NCBI RefSeq assembly: GCF_000422905.1
Contig: NZ_KE383948.1
Location: 1-64,000 of the forward strand
Reading direction: 5' to 3'
DNA from: Paenibacillus alginolyticus DSM 5050 = NBRC 15375
GTDB taxonomy: Bacteria > Bacillota > Bacilli > Paenibacillales > NBRC-103111
DNA length: 64,000 bases
Part shown: in pieces, positions 15,862 to 24,739 of the stretch
Layout: each line of letters starts with the position of its first letter
Position numbering within the stretch: the first letter of the stretch is position 1
The notes under the pieces: model-generated
Database searches by the model: none
What the model was told of the DNA's origin: nothing
The model's input: the letters and a program-made list of their open reading frames with translations, nothing else
Translations under genes and position numbers: made by a program

Positions 15862-16313
15862 TTTGCATACTGAGAAGGTGGAAAAGGCCGTCTCGGATGC
15901 TCGAATGCAGCGAAAGAGGCGCGAGCCGTCAGAAAAGGACCTCTCAGCGGCTGAAAGCAGACGAGCGAGCTGGGTTTGCATCCTGAGAAGGCAGAAAAGG
16001 CCGTCTCGGAGGCTCGAATGGAGCGAAGTTGGCGCGAGCCGTCAGAAAAGGACCTCTCAGCGGCTGAAAGCAGACGAGCGAGCTGGGTTTGCATCCTGAG
16101 AAGGCAGAAAAGGCCGTCTCGGAGGCTCGAATGGAGCGAAGTTGGCGCGAGCCGTCAGAAAAGGACCTCTCAGCGGCTGAAAGCAGACGAGCGAGCTGGC
16201 TTTGCATCCTGAGAAGGCAGAAAAGGCCGTCTCGGAGGCTCGAATGGAGCGAAGTTGGCGCGAGCCGTCAGAAAAGGACCTCTCAGCGGCTGAAAGCAGA
16301 CGAGTTAGCGGGC
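15862..16313. repeat. Four tandem copies of a 113-bp unit
   Basis: Copies begin at 15862, 15975, 16088 and 16201, each TTTGCAT(A/C)CTGAGAAGG and exactly 113 bp apart. Copies 2-4 are almost identical; copy 1 differs at about ten positions and copy 4 diverges at its last bases. Each unit contains an internal hairpin GCTCG ... CGAGC. Because 113 is not a multiple of three, each reading frame shifts from copy to copy. Long stop-free stretches appear on both strands, but none has a convincing ribosome binding site. I regard the array as non-coding. Confidence 0.9.
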
Positions 16314-16369
16314 TTATGCTTGAAGAGGTTATCATTCTTTGGCGATATTAATGCCAAAACGGATGCGAA

Positions 16370-16398
16370 TTCATGTGCGATCTCTGATATGCTATAAT
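16370..16398 (+). promoter_or_regulatory. Promoter of the first yesMN pair
   Basis: A perfect TATAAT (16393-16398) is preceded by TGC (extended -10). A TTCATG hexamer lies 17 bases upstream (about 16370-16375). The kinase gene starts 33 bases after the -10 box. Confidence 0.55.
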
Positions 16399-16430
16399 GT
16401 ACCCGATTAACAGCAGGAGTTGATGGCAGG

Positions 16431-18254
16431 ATGGGGTTCCGCAAGATGTACCGAAATTACTTGAAAAATAATTTGTTTATGAAGCTGCTGCTCTTGTTCT
16501 CATTGATTACCGTCATTACGATTATTTCGTTTTCTTATTTCATGTATCATTCGATGTCGCAAGCGGCGATCAATCGACAGCTGGATATACAGAAGAAGGC
16601 CATGACGAATGTGAACAATTATTTGGGTGGGAAATATGATTCAGCACAGTCTATCGTGTTCGGCTTATATCGGGATAGCTCGCTTGCCGCGGGCATCTCT
16701 TTCATGTTGACGCACCCCTTCCAAGAGTATGTGCAGCATGGTCTGGAGCAATACAATTTAGGCGGCAACAGCACGTGGAATGCCGGCCTGCAATATTTTA
16801 AAAACCGGGTGGAAGACGACGAAGATATTCGCAGTTTGATGCTGTACAGCGTGGATCAGATGACCTTATATGTGCTGGATCGTAACCGGCAATTGAAGAT
16901 CGTTCCCACGAATGCAGCCCATTCCTACATACCTGAAGTCATGGCGCTTGATAGCAAAAGCGTTACCTTGCCGAATATTTGGGTCCGTGAAGCCGCAGGT
17001 CAATGGGATAACCATCTTTACTCGATTAGGACGCCAATTAACGACAAGCAATCCTTGAAAAATATAGGACAACAGATCGTGTATTTCAGCTCGGACGGCA
17101 TATGGAAGATTCTGCCCGATGATAAGGAAGAGTTAAAGGGAACGATTCTTGTTCTATCACCGGATGGAGGCGTCTTGTTTGATTCTTCGGATCAGTATTA
17201 CGGCAAGCCCTATCCGTTCATGGATCAGGTTAGTTCGTTGTACGAGAATAGCGGTTCAAATCAAAGCGGTTATGTGACGAAGCTGACGCAGAGTAAAGGA
17301 GACTTTATTGTCGTCGGGATCATTCCGAAGAATGAACTTGCTGCAACCTCGAGGCGAATTGGGAGCACGATCTTTATGATTAGTGCGATATGTATCTTTT
17401 TCGCCATTCTGATTCCTTCTCTGGTTGTGATGAATGTCTCTAAACGCACCAATCAGATCATTCGTTTTACGCGGAAAGTCAAACAAGGTGATCTGAATGC
17501 ACGGATTCCGGATGTGCGAGAGGACGAGCTGGGACAAATTTCGCGCAGCTTCAATGAGATGATCGAAGAGTTGAATCAATATATCGATAGGGTGTATAAG
17601 GCGGATATTAAGCAGAAGCATAACGAGTTAACGGCTCTGCAAGCTCGCGTCAATCCTCACTTTTTATACAATACACTCGAAGTTATTCGGATGCGAGCTA
17701 TCTCTCATGGAGCTCATGACGTTGGCGAAATGATTTACAGCTTATCCGCATTATTCCGGAGCCTGGTACAGCAGAAAAAGATTTATACATTAAAGGATGA
17801 GCTTGAAGCTTGCCGCTTATATCTCGAGCTGTTCCAGATTCGTTATAAGGACAAGTTCACCTATTCGATCGAATCGGATCGGAAGCTGGCATCTACTCGC
17901 ATTATGAAAATGTCGCTGCAGCCCGTGATTGAGAATTACATCGTTCATGGCTTGCGAAGTGAAAGCATTGATAATGAGCTTCATATCCGAGTGAAACAAG
18001 TGGAAGAGTTCCTTCATGTGCAGGTGGAGGATAACGGAAACGGCATAACACCTGAGCGTTTGAGCGAGCTAGAATCTTTTTTACAAGCGGAGGAAACCGA
18101 AGGGGAATCCTTCGGCTTGCGAAGCATCAATCAACGCCTCAAGCTGCTCTACGGCAGCAAGTATGGCTTGAAATTAGGTAGTGAGCCAGGCAAAGGAACG
18201 GTAGTTGATATATGGCTGCCTATGGACGACGGAAGAGAGGGCTATGATGTTTAG
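16431..18254 (+). CDS. YesM-family sensor histidine kinase
   Basis: A 607-residue membrane kinase: N-terminal transmembrane helix (about residues 17-38), a large extracytoplasmic dCache-like sensor (about 40-300), a second helix (about 305-330), HAMP with RKVKQGDLNARIPDVREDELGQ, then a His_kinase (PF06580) domain with phospho-acceptor His in ARVNPHFLYNTLE and a HATPase domain with QPVIENYIVHGL, VEDNGNGI and SFGLRSINQRL. This class pairs with YesN-type regulators to sense oligosaccharides or their binding proteins. It overlaps the regulator gene by 11 bases and heads the alpha-mannoside locus. Confidence 0.92.
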   Translation: MGFRKMYRNYLKNNLFMKLLLLFSLITVITIISFSYFMYHSMSQAAINRQLDIQKKAMTNVNNYLGGKYDSAQSIVFGLYRDSSLAAGISFMLTHPFQEYVQHGLEQYNLGGNSTWNAGLQYFKNRVEDDEDIRSLMLYSVDQMTLYVLDRNRQLKIVPTNAAHSYIPEVMALDSKSVTLPNIWVREAAGQWDNHLYSIRTPINDKQSLKNIGQQIVYFSSDGIWKILPDDKEELKGTILVLSPDGGVLFDSSDQYYGKPYPFMDQVSSLYENSGSNQSGYVTKLTQSKGDFIVVGIIPKNELAATSRRIGSTIFMISAICIFFAILIPSLVVMNVSKRTNQIIRFTRKVKQGDLNARIPDVREDELGQISRSFNEMIEELNQYIDRVYKADIKQKHNELTALQARVNPHFLYNTLEVIRMRAISHGAHDVGEMIYSLSALFRSLVQQKKIYTLKDELEACRLYLELFQIRYKDKFTYSIESDRKLASTRIMKMSLQPVIENYIVHGLRSESIDNELHIRVKQVEEFLHVQVEDNGNGITPERLSELESFLQAEETEGESFGLRSINQRLKLLYGSKYGLKLGSEPGKGTVVDIWLPMDDGREGYDV

Positions 18255-19767
18255 GGTTTTTCTTGTGGACGACGAGCCTTTCATTATTGAAGGGTTGTAT
18301 GACATTATCGATTGGGCCGAAACGGGGTTGGAAATTGTCGGTCATGCCAGCAATGGGCAGAAGGCTTTGGATGCCATGCAGGAAACATCGGTGGATATTT
18401 TGTTGACGGATATTTCCATGCCGGTGATGACAGGTTTGGAGCTGATTCGGCATGCCCGAACCGTTCATCCAGATTTGAAGGTCATCGTGCTTAGCGGTTT
18501 CGATGAGTTTAGCTATTTAAAAGAAGGCATGAAGCTCGGCATCGAAAATTACCTGCTTAAGCCAATCAATATCCAAGAGCTCAAGGCAACGCTTCACAAT
18601 ACGGTCGAGAAGCTGAATACGTTGGAAGAGAATCAGCAGGTTCAGGCCTACAGCAAACAAATATTGAAAGATAACACATTGCATCGTTGGTTAACTAATC
18701 AGATTGCGCCTTTGGAATTTGACGAACGCGCGGACCTTCTTGGTATGAACCTCGATCGTGCTTATATGTTAGCCTCTGTAATCCGAGTATCTTCGGATGC
18801 AGCAGCGGTTTTCGAATTTATCTCCGATCAGGTGCAAGCCTACGATTGGATCACCTCATTCTTCGATATGGATGGCGATATCGTCCTGCTTGCAGCTATG
18901 GATGATGCCGACCGCGGCAGAGCGGATTTGACCGCATTGCTTCAGCAGCTTCAGACTGATCTTCAGGATCGTCCTCTCCGCATATCTATCGGCAGTGTAG
19001 AGCTTTTGCCAGAGCAGCCAGGACAAAGCTATGCGGCCGCGAAGAAAGCGCAGGAGTATTTCTGGGTATACCCGGAACTGAACATGATTGATTATACGGA
19101 GCTTGCGATGAATCAAGACAATCGAAAGGTCGATTTCTCCATTATTGACTGGCCAGTCTACGCGAAACTAATTATTGCCAAAGATCAAGAGAAATTGCGG
19201 GAGCAAATTCAAAATGATTTCAAACGAATTCAAGCCCTTCCGGGAATAACACCGCACGATTTTCAGAATATTGCATTTGAGATGATCATTCATTTTAAGC
19301 TGGAGATTAAAGCGATTCGCCACACCGAGGAACTGGATGCCTATAATCATGCTTTTCACCAAATCAGGAGCGCGGTAACGCTCGAGGAGCTGGAAACAGC
19401 CATCCTCGAGATTGCCCATACAACAATTGGTTTCTTAATTTCAGACGTCCGAAGTCCCATTGTGCAGCAGGTATTAAAATATATCCATCAGTCTTACGCT
19501 GAAGAGCTATCGCTCAAAATGCTGGGGGCGCACTATCATATTCACCCCGTTTACTTGGGACAATTGTTTCATAAGGAAATCAATGAGACTTTTACGGAGT
19601 ATATTAATCGGTACCGAATCGAAAAAGCGAAAGAACTACTCAAGACCACGCATTCAAAAGTTCATGTTATTGCCAATGAGGTGGGCTACTCAGAATTGGG
19701 TTACTTTTATAAACAATTTAAAAAGTATGTGGGAATCTCCCCAACGGATTACAGAGGATTGCTCTAG
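18244..19767 (+). CDS. YesN-family response regulator (AraC HTH)
   Basis: A 507-residue regulator: receiver domain with VFLVDDEPFI at the start, phospho-acceptor Asp in ILLTDISMP (about residue 57) and Lys in LLKPIN. A central linker of about 250 residues is followed by a C-terminal AraC/XylS double helix-turn-helix (LSLKMLGAHYHIHPVYLGQLFHKE ... VGYSELGYFYKQFKKYVG). It overlaps the kinase gene. Either ATG 18244 or the adjacent ATG 18247 could start it. It probably activates the importer and glycosidase genes downstream. Confidence 0.92.
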   Translation: MMFRVFLVDDEPFIIEGLYDIIDWAETGLEIVGHASNGQKALDAMQETSVDILLTDISMPVMTGLELIRHARTVHPDLKVIVLSGFDEFSYLKEGMKLGIENYLLKPINIQELKATLHNTVEKLNTLEENQQVQAYSKQILKDNTLHRWLTNQIAPLEFDERADLLGMNLDRAYMLASVIRVSSDAAAVFEFISDQVQAYDWITSFFDMDGDIVLLAAMDDADRGRADLTALLQQLQTDLQDRPLRISIGSVELLPEQPGQSYAAAKKAQEYFWVYPELNMIDYTELAMNQDNRKVDFSIIDWPVYAKLIIAKDQEKLREQIQNDFKRIQALPGITPHDFQNIAFEMIIHFKLEIKAIRHTEELDAYNHAFHQIRSAVTLEELETAILEIAHTTIGFLISDVRSPIVQQVLKYIHQSYAEELSLKMLGAHYHIHPVYLGQLFHKEINETFTEYINRYRIEKAKELLKTTHSKVHVIANEVGYSELGYFYKQFKKYVGISPTDYRGLL

Positions 19768-19769
19768 GG

Positions 19770-19797
19770 AAAACTGAGGAGCAGTCCTTTTTTTTGA
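19770..19797 (+). terminator. Weak terminator after yesN
   Basis: A short ACTG / CAGT stem around AGGAG is followed by eight T residues. It may reduce read-through into the importer genes. Confidence 0.4.
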
Positions 19798-19886
19798 CGG
19801 AAAGGATAAATAGCTGCTTTTTTCTTAACTTTAGACAGGGTTCATTTAGTTTATCGTCTATTTGTAACTGCTTTCATGAGGTACTG

Positions 19887-19915
19887 TAAAGGTAGCCCAA
19901 CGGGGCGTATACAAT
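19887..19915 (+). promoter_or_regulatory. Candidate activator-dependent promoter of mannoside genes
   Basis: TACAAT (19910-19915) is a fair -10 box about 27 bases before the binding-protein start, but no TTGACA-like hexamer lies 16-18 bases upstream (TAAAGG there), as expected where an AraC-type activator is needed. An inverted TAGAC/GTCTA pair lies further upstream (about 19833-19858). Confidence 0.35.
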
Positions 19916-19941
19916 AGAGCACTTAACAGGGAGGATACAAA

Positions 19942-21411
19942 ATGAAAAAACGTTTGGTCACCACACTAGGATTGACGCTAGCCGTTTCCATGGCTCTTAG
20001 TGCGTGCGGCAGCAAAGATGCCGGCGGTGCGAAAGGGAATGAAACGACAAATAAACCGGTAGAGTTAATCTGGTACACAATCGGAACACCGCAAAAAGAC
20101 GTTGACCGCGTCATGGCTGAAGTTAGTAAATATACCGCGGAAAAAATCGGCGTTACCGTGAAAATGAATATGGCGGACTGGGGCGACTACGCACAGAAAA
20201 TGCAAGTCATGACAGCATCCGGCACACCAATGGACATTATGTTTACGTCTTCATGGGCTTTTGATTACGTGCAAAACGTGCGTAAAGGCGCATTTAAGCC
20301 GATTGACGAGCTTCTTCAAAAAAATGGACAAGGTATCGTGAAAGAATTGGATCCTGCCTTTCTTAACGGCTCCAAAGTGGACGGGCATAATTACGGCGTA
20401 CCTGCCAATAAAGAGCTGCCAGCTCAAGACGTATGGCGTTTCAACAAAAACCTGGCCGACAAATACAACCTTAGCCTGGATAATGTGAGCTCGCTTGAAA
20501 GTTTGGAGCCATTGCTCAAAACAATCAAAGAAAAAGAACCTAACATTTATGGATTAGCCGTTGATAAAAATTACATGCCATATGTGCCTTATGATTACAT
20601 TATCGAGAAAATGCCGATGGCCGTGAGTGTAAACAATCCGGATTTCAAAGTGGTAAACATTTTTGATACGCCAGAAATGAAGCAAGCACTTAAAACCATG
20701 AACAAATACTACAAAGCGGGATATGTTCCTACAGAAGCATCGACGCTTTCCTCGCTTAACGATGTACAAGTAACTGGCAAATGGTTCGCGGATAAAGCGA
20801 CGAATCAACCTTTTGCAGACAACCTTTGGTCAGCTAGCTATGGTTATCCGGTTGTTTCCAAGGCGGCAAGCCCTGCTTTGATCTACAACTGGTCCGTTAT
20901 GGGCTCCATGCAAGCGATCTCGGCTAATTCCAAATATCCGGAAAAAGCCATGGAATTCCTGAACTTGCTGAACACCGATCCTGTGCTTCGTAATATGGTC
21001 GATTCCGGTATTGAAGGAGTTCATTACAAAAAAGTCGATAACGATAAAATGGAAAACTTACCAGAATCCAAAAACTACGATATGCCGACTTTCTCACTCG
21101 GAAACGTTCTGCTGACGTATAAAGATGTTAAGGATCCTGCGAACAAATGGGAAGAGTTCAAGAAGTTTAACGATACCGGCAAACCTGCACCATTGCTTGG
21201 CTTCAACTTCGATCCATCCAAAGTGATCAACGAAATCGCCGCGGTTCAAAACGTAAAAGAAGAATTCTGGGCAACATTGATGACGGGTACGGTAGATCCG
21301 GATAAATACATTCCGCTAGCCAACGAAAAGTTCAAAAAGGCTGGTTTGGATAAAATCATGGCTGAAGCGCAAAGTCAGATTGATGCTTGGAAAGCAGCGA
21401 ATAAAAAATAA
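19942..21411 (+). CDS. LplA-type ABC substrate-binding lipoprotein
   Basis: A 489-residue lipoprotein with lipobox ALSAC (Cys about residue 27), followed by VELIWYTIGTPQKDVDRVMA, the usual opening of the large LplA/YtcQ-like solute-binding proteins of Paenibacillus. Such proteins bind oligosaccharides outside the membrane and deliver them to LplB/LplC-type permeases. It is followed by two such permeases and three glycosidases, which suggests a manno-oligosaccharide ligand (inference). The ribosome binding site is CAGGGAGGATAC. Confidence 0.9.
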   Translation: MKKRLVTTLGLTLAVSMALSACGSKDAGGAKGNETTNKPVELIWYTIGTPQKDVDRVMAEVSKYTAEKIGVTVKMNMADWGDYAQKMQVMTASGTPMDIMFTSSWAFDYVQNVRKGAFKPIDELLQKNGQGIVKELDPAFLNGSKVDGHNYGVPANKELPAQDVWRFNKNLADKYNLSLDNVSSLESLEPLLKTIKEKEPNIYGLAVDKNYMPYVPYDYIIEKMPMAVSVNNPDFKVVNIFDTPEMKQALKTMNKYYKAGYVPTEASTLSSLNDVQVTGKWFADKATNQPFADNLWSASYGYPVVSKAASPALIYNWSVMGSMQAISANSKYPEKAMEFLNLLNTDPVLRNMVDSGIEGVHYKKVDNDKMENLPESKNYDMPTFSLGNVLLTYKDVKDPANKWEEFKKFNDTGKPAPLLGFNFDPSKVINEIAAVQNVKEEFWATLMTGTVDPDKYIPLANEKFKKAGLDKIMAEAQSQIDAWKAANKK

Positions 21412-21427
21412 TTCAGATTAGTTGATT

Positions 21428-21450
21428 AGGCGAATGTCCAACATTCGCCT
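21428..21450 (+). promoter_or_regulatory. Intercistronic hairpin between SBP and permease genes
   Basis: The perfect 10-bp stem AGGCGAATGT (21428-21437) / ACATTCGCCT (21441-21450) has a 3-base loop and is followed by GATCTTTTTC. A partial terminator or mRNA stabiliser here would keep the binding protein in excess over the permeases. Confidence 0.6.
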
Positions 21451-21487
21451 GATCTTTTTCACTACAATGATCTAGAGGGGTGATTTT

Positions 21488-22426
21488 ATGAAAGGAATAG
21501 GAGCATTTTTTAAAGATGTTAAACAAAGTAGAGTTCTGCTGCTGATGGCATTGCCAGCGACGCTTTGGTTCCTGTTCTTCTCTTATTTGCCGATGGCCGG
21601 CATGGTGATTGCTTTTAAGCAGTATCGCTATAGTCGCGACGGGTTTTGGGCAAGTATTATGGAAAGCAAATGGGTAGGACTGCAAAATTTCAAATTTTTA
21701 TTCAGCACCAATGACGCCTATATCATTACGAGGAACACGCTGCTCTATAATATTGTCTTTATTATTGCAGGGCTTGTGCTATCCGTGGGGTTAGCCATTG
21801 TGTTATCGGAAATCGTCAATAAAAAACTTGCGAAGCTGTATCAAACAGGGATGTTCCTGCCGTACTTCCTATCGTGGGTAATCGTTGGTTACTTCGTGTT
21901 CAGCTTTCTAAGTGTAGATAAAGGTATGCTGAATCACATTCTCTCCGGGTTTGGAATCGATCCGATCCGTTGGTATAACGACAAGACGTATTGGCCTCTT
22001 ATTATCATTTTTGTTTATCTGTGGAAATCGGTCGGTTACAGCAGTGTAGTGTATTTGGCCGCGATCATGGGGATCGACAAATCGCTGTATGAAGCTGCGA
22101 TGATTGATGGAGCGAGCAAATGGCAGCAAATCAAGCATATTACCTTCCCCATGCTGAAGCCGCTCATGACGATTCTGACACTGCTGGCAATCGGACGCAT
22201 TTTCTATGCAGACTTCGGATTGTTCCTGCAGGTGCCAAGAGATTCAGGAACGCTGTATTCCGTAACGAATGTTATTGATACGTATGTTTACCGTGGCCTC
22301 AAATCTACGGGAGAAATCGGTATGAGTACCGCAGCCGGTCTTTACCAGTCGGTTATTGGGTTCATTCTGGTTATGACTTCGAACTATATCGTTCGAAAAT
22401 TCGATAAAGATAATGCATTGTTCTAA
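21488..22426 (+). CDS. LplB-type ABC permease
   Basis: A 312-residue permease with six transmembrane helices. It carries the SYLPMAGMVIAFKQYRYSRDG segment characteristic of LplB-like subunits and the EAA loop YEAAMIDGASKWQQIKHITFP. It pairs with the next gene. AGAGGGGTGATTTT precedes the ATG. No ATPase gene lies in the locus, so it probably uses a shared MsmX-type ATPase. Confidence 0.92.
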   Translation: MKGIGAFFKDVKQSRVLLLMALPATLWFLFFSYLPMAGMVIAFKQYRYSRDGFWASIMESKWVGLQNFKFLFSTNDAYIITRNTLLYNIVFIIAGLVLSVGLAIVLSEIVNKKLAKLYQTGMFLPYFLSWVIVGYFVFSFLSVDKGMLNHILSGFGIDPIRWYNDKTYWPLIIIFVYLWKSVGYSSVVYLAAIMGIDKSLYEAAMIDGASKWQQIKHITFPMLKPLMTILTLLAIGRIFYADFGLFLQVPRDSGTLYSVTNVIDTYVYRGLKSTGEIGMSTAAGLYQSVIGFILVMTSNYIVRKFDKDNALF

Positions 22427-22455
22427 GCTATTTTCATGGAAAGGAGGACATTCAA

Positions 22456-23373
22456 ATGATTGCTAAACCAATTAAAAGCCGTGATTTTCATAAATTGCCG
22501 CCTGCTTTGAATATACTCTTTAATCTTATTGCGGGTCTCTTTGCGCTCGCTTGTATCTTTCCGTTTTTGTTTGTAACGATCATTTCATTTACGGATGAGA
22601 AGTCGTTAAGTACGAATGGATACCGCATTATCCCAGAGAAATGGAGCCTCGAGGCTTATCGCTATCTCTTCAAAGCGGGTGATCAGCTGCTGCTTTCCTA
22701 TGGCGTTACCATTCTTGTAACTGTGGTAGGGACGATTGTAAGCTTGCTTATCACTGCTACGTTTGCTTATGCGATTTCACGCAAAAGCTTTAAATTCCGC
22801 AATGCCTTCGGTTTTTTTGCTTTCTTCACGATGCTGTTTAACGGTGGACTTGTACCGACATATATCGTTGTTACTCAATTGATGGGACTTAAAGATTCGG
22901 TCTGGGCTTTGATTTTACCTTTGGCCGGAAATGCATTTTATATTATGATTATGCGTACTTTCTTCGTCACATCTGTTCCTGACGCCATTATTGAATCTGG
23001 GAAAATCGACGGGGCCGGCGAATTTGGGATTTTCGTCAGACTGGTGCTGCCGCTTTCGCTTCCGGGACTAGCCACTATAGGTTTGTTCAGTACTTTGGGA
23101 TACTGGAACGATTGGTTTAATGCGCTGCTCTATATCGATACACCGAAACTAGTGCCTTTACAATCGATGTTGATGCGGATTGAGAACAGCATGCAATTCC
23201 TGCTCCAGAATACAAGCAACCCTTCTGTTGGCGTAGGCTTACTGCAATCGCTGCCGCAGGATACGTCCCGTATGGCGATGGTTGTTCTTGCAACCGGGCC
23301 GATTATTTTTGCTTATCCGTTCTTCCAACGTTACTTTATTCAAGGCTTGACGATTGGTGCCGTGAAAGAGTAA
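22456..23373 (+). CDS. LplC-type ABC permease
   Basis: A 305-residue permease with six transmembrane helices, an LplC-type loop (FFAFFTMLFNGGLVPTYIVV), the EAA-like ESGKIDGAGEFGIFVRLVLP and the C-terminal FFQRYFIQGLTIGAVKE. It follows the LplB gene by 29 bases with AAAGGAGGACATTC. It completes the importer of the alpha-mannoside locus. Confidence 0.92.
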   Translation: MIAKPIKSRDFHKLPPALNILFNLIAGLFALACIFPFLFVTIISFTDEKSLSTNGYRIIPEKWSLEAYRYLFKAGDQLLLSYGVTILVTVVGTIVSLLITATFAYAISRKSFKFRNAFGFFAFFTMLFNGGLVPTYIVVTQLMGLKDSVWALILPLAGNAFYIMIMRTFFVTSVPDAIIESGKIDGAGEFGIFVRLVLPLSLPGLATIGLFSTLGYWNDWFNALLYIDTPKLVPLQSMLMRIENSMQFLLQNTSNPSVGVGLLQSLPQDTSRMAMVVLATGPIIFAYPFFQRYFIQGLTIGAVKE

Positions 23374-23419
23374 CGTAAAATTGCATTCTTCGAAACTAGA
23401 AAAATTTGGAGGACTTACC

Positions 23420-24739
23420 GTGGAACAATTCAGACTGCCGAAAATTCCGATGCCGAAGCTGGAGCTGCCAAAGGCCATTCAAGAGGTATTGCTGGAAGCC
23501 GAGGAGAAGCTGGCACATCGTCCGAAGCTGTTGCAGCTATTTAAAAATTGTTTTCCTAATACATTAGAGACGACGACCAAATTGATGGAGGATGGCACGA
23601 CCTTCGTCATCACCGGAGATATCCCGGCTTTGTGGCTGCGCGATTCTGTGGAACAAGTCATGCACTATGTGCCATTTGCCAAACAGGATTCTGATCTACA
23701 GCGCATCATTAGCGGCTTAATCAAGCGTCATATCCAATATATTCATATCGATCCATATGCCAATGCGTTCAACGAATCAGCGAACGATTGGCACTGGAAC
23801 AAGGCGGATCAAACGGAAATGTCGCCATGGGTATGGGAACGTAAATTTGAACTGGATTCGTTATGCTTCTCGATGCGGCTGGCTTATGCGTATTGGAAGG
23901 AAACGGAGTTAACGGATATTTTCGATGCAGGATTTAAAGCTGCGATGTTTAAAATCTACGAATTGTTTAAGACGGAACAATATCACTTTGAAAAGTCCCC
24001 TTATCGGTTCACGCGCAATAACGGAATTCCGACGGATTCGCTGCGCAATAACGGGATGGGGATGCCTGTGAATTACACGGGCATGGTATGGTCAGGCTTT
24101 CGTTCAAGCGACGATGCCTGCGATTTTCATTACAATATTCCAGCGAATATGTTCGCGGTTGTGGCTCTTCGCCATATGAAAGAGTTTGCGGAGTGGGTGT
24201 TCAGGGATATGGACTTCCTCCAAGAGCTGAAAGCTCTTGAAGCGGATATCGACCATGGCATTCAGCTGTACGGCATCTATCGTCATCCTGAATTTGGTCC
24301 GATCTATGCTTATGAGACAGACGGTTTCGGCAATTACTGCTTGATGGATGATGCGGGCACTCCTGGACTGATGTCGATTCCGTATCTGGGTTATGTGTCG
24401 GCGGATGATCCGATCTATCAGAATACAAGACGATTTGCGCTAAGCAAAGAGAATCCGTTTTACTTCGAAGGCAAAGTTGCCAGAGGCATCGGTAGTCCGC
24501 ATACGCCAGACGATTACATTTGGCATATGGCTTTGTCCATGCAAGGCTTGACGGCTTCCACAGCAGAAGAGAAGCTGGCTATGATTGCGATGCTTGAAGC
24601 AACGGACGCTGACACCGGGTTTATGCACGAGGGCTTTCATGTCGATGATCCAACGATTTTTACGCGAAAATGGTTCGCTTGGTCGAACAGTTTATTCTCC
24701 CAGTTGGTGTATAAAGCGATGAAGGATGGTTTGCTATGA
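23420..24739 (+). CDS. GH125 exo-alpha-1,6-mannosidase
   Basis: A 439-residue cytosolic enzyme of glycoside hydrolase family 125, metal-independent inverting exo-alpha-1,6-mannosidases. Family features seen are FVITGDIPALWLRDS near the N-terminus, an FNESANDWHW region, RKFELDSLCFSMRLAY, ENPFYFEGKVARGIGSPHTP and the C-terminal FARKWFAWSNSLFS-like TRKWFAWSNSLFSQLVY. There is no signal peptide, so it acts on imported oligosaccharides. Start GTG 23420 follows TTGGAGGACTTACC; an in-frame ATG at 23381 lacks a site. It overlaps the next gene in ATGA. Confidence 0.9.
   Translation: MEQFRLPKIPMPKLELPKAIQEVLLEAEEKLAHRPKLLQLFKNCFPNTLETTTKLMEDGTTFVITGDIPALWLRDSVEQVMHYVPFAKQDSDLQRIISGLIKRHIQYIHIDPYANAFNESANDWHWNKADQTEMSPWVWERKFELDSLCFSMRLAYAYWKETELTDIFDAGFKAAMFKIYELFKTEQYHFEKSPYRFTRNNGIPTDSLRNNGMGMPVNYTGMVWSGFRSSDDACDFHYNIPANMFAVVALRHMKEFAEWVFRDMDFLQELKALEADIDHGIQLYGIYRHPEFGPIYAYETDGFGNYCLMDDAGTPGLMSIPYLGYVSADDPIYQNTRRFALSKENPFYFEGKVARGIGSPHTPDDYIWHMALSMQGLTASTAEEKLAMIAMLEATDADTGFMHEGFHVDDPTIFTRKWFAWSNSLFSQLVYKAMKDGLL

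Noticed and set aside
15862..16313. CRISPR array
   Set aside because: The units are contiguous 113-bp tandem repeats without unique spacers, and no cas gene is nearby.
15801..16397. Several overlapping open frames of 78-102 codons on both strands in the 113-bp repeat array
   Set aside because: They arise because the repeat unit is stop-poor and shifts frame each copy; none has a ribosome binding site and the same peptide is read from different copies.
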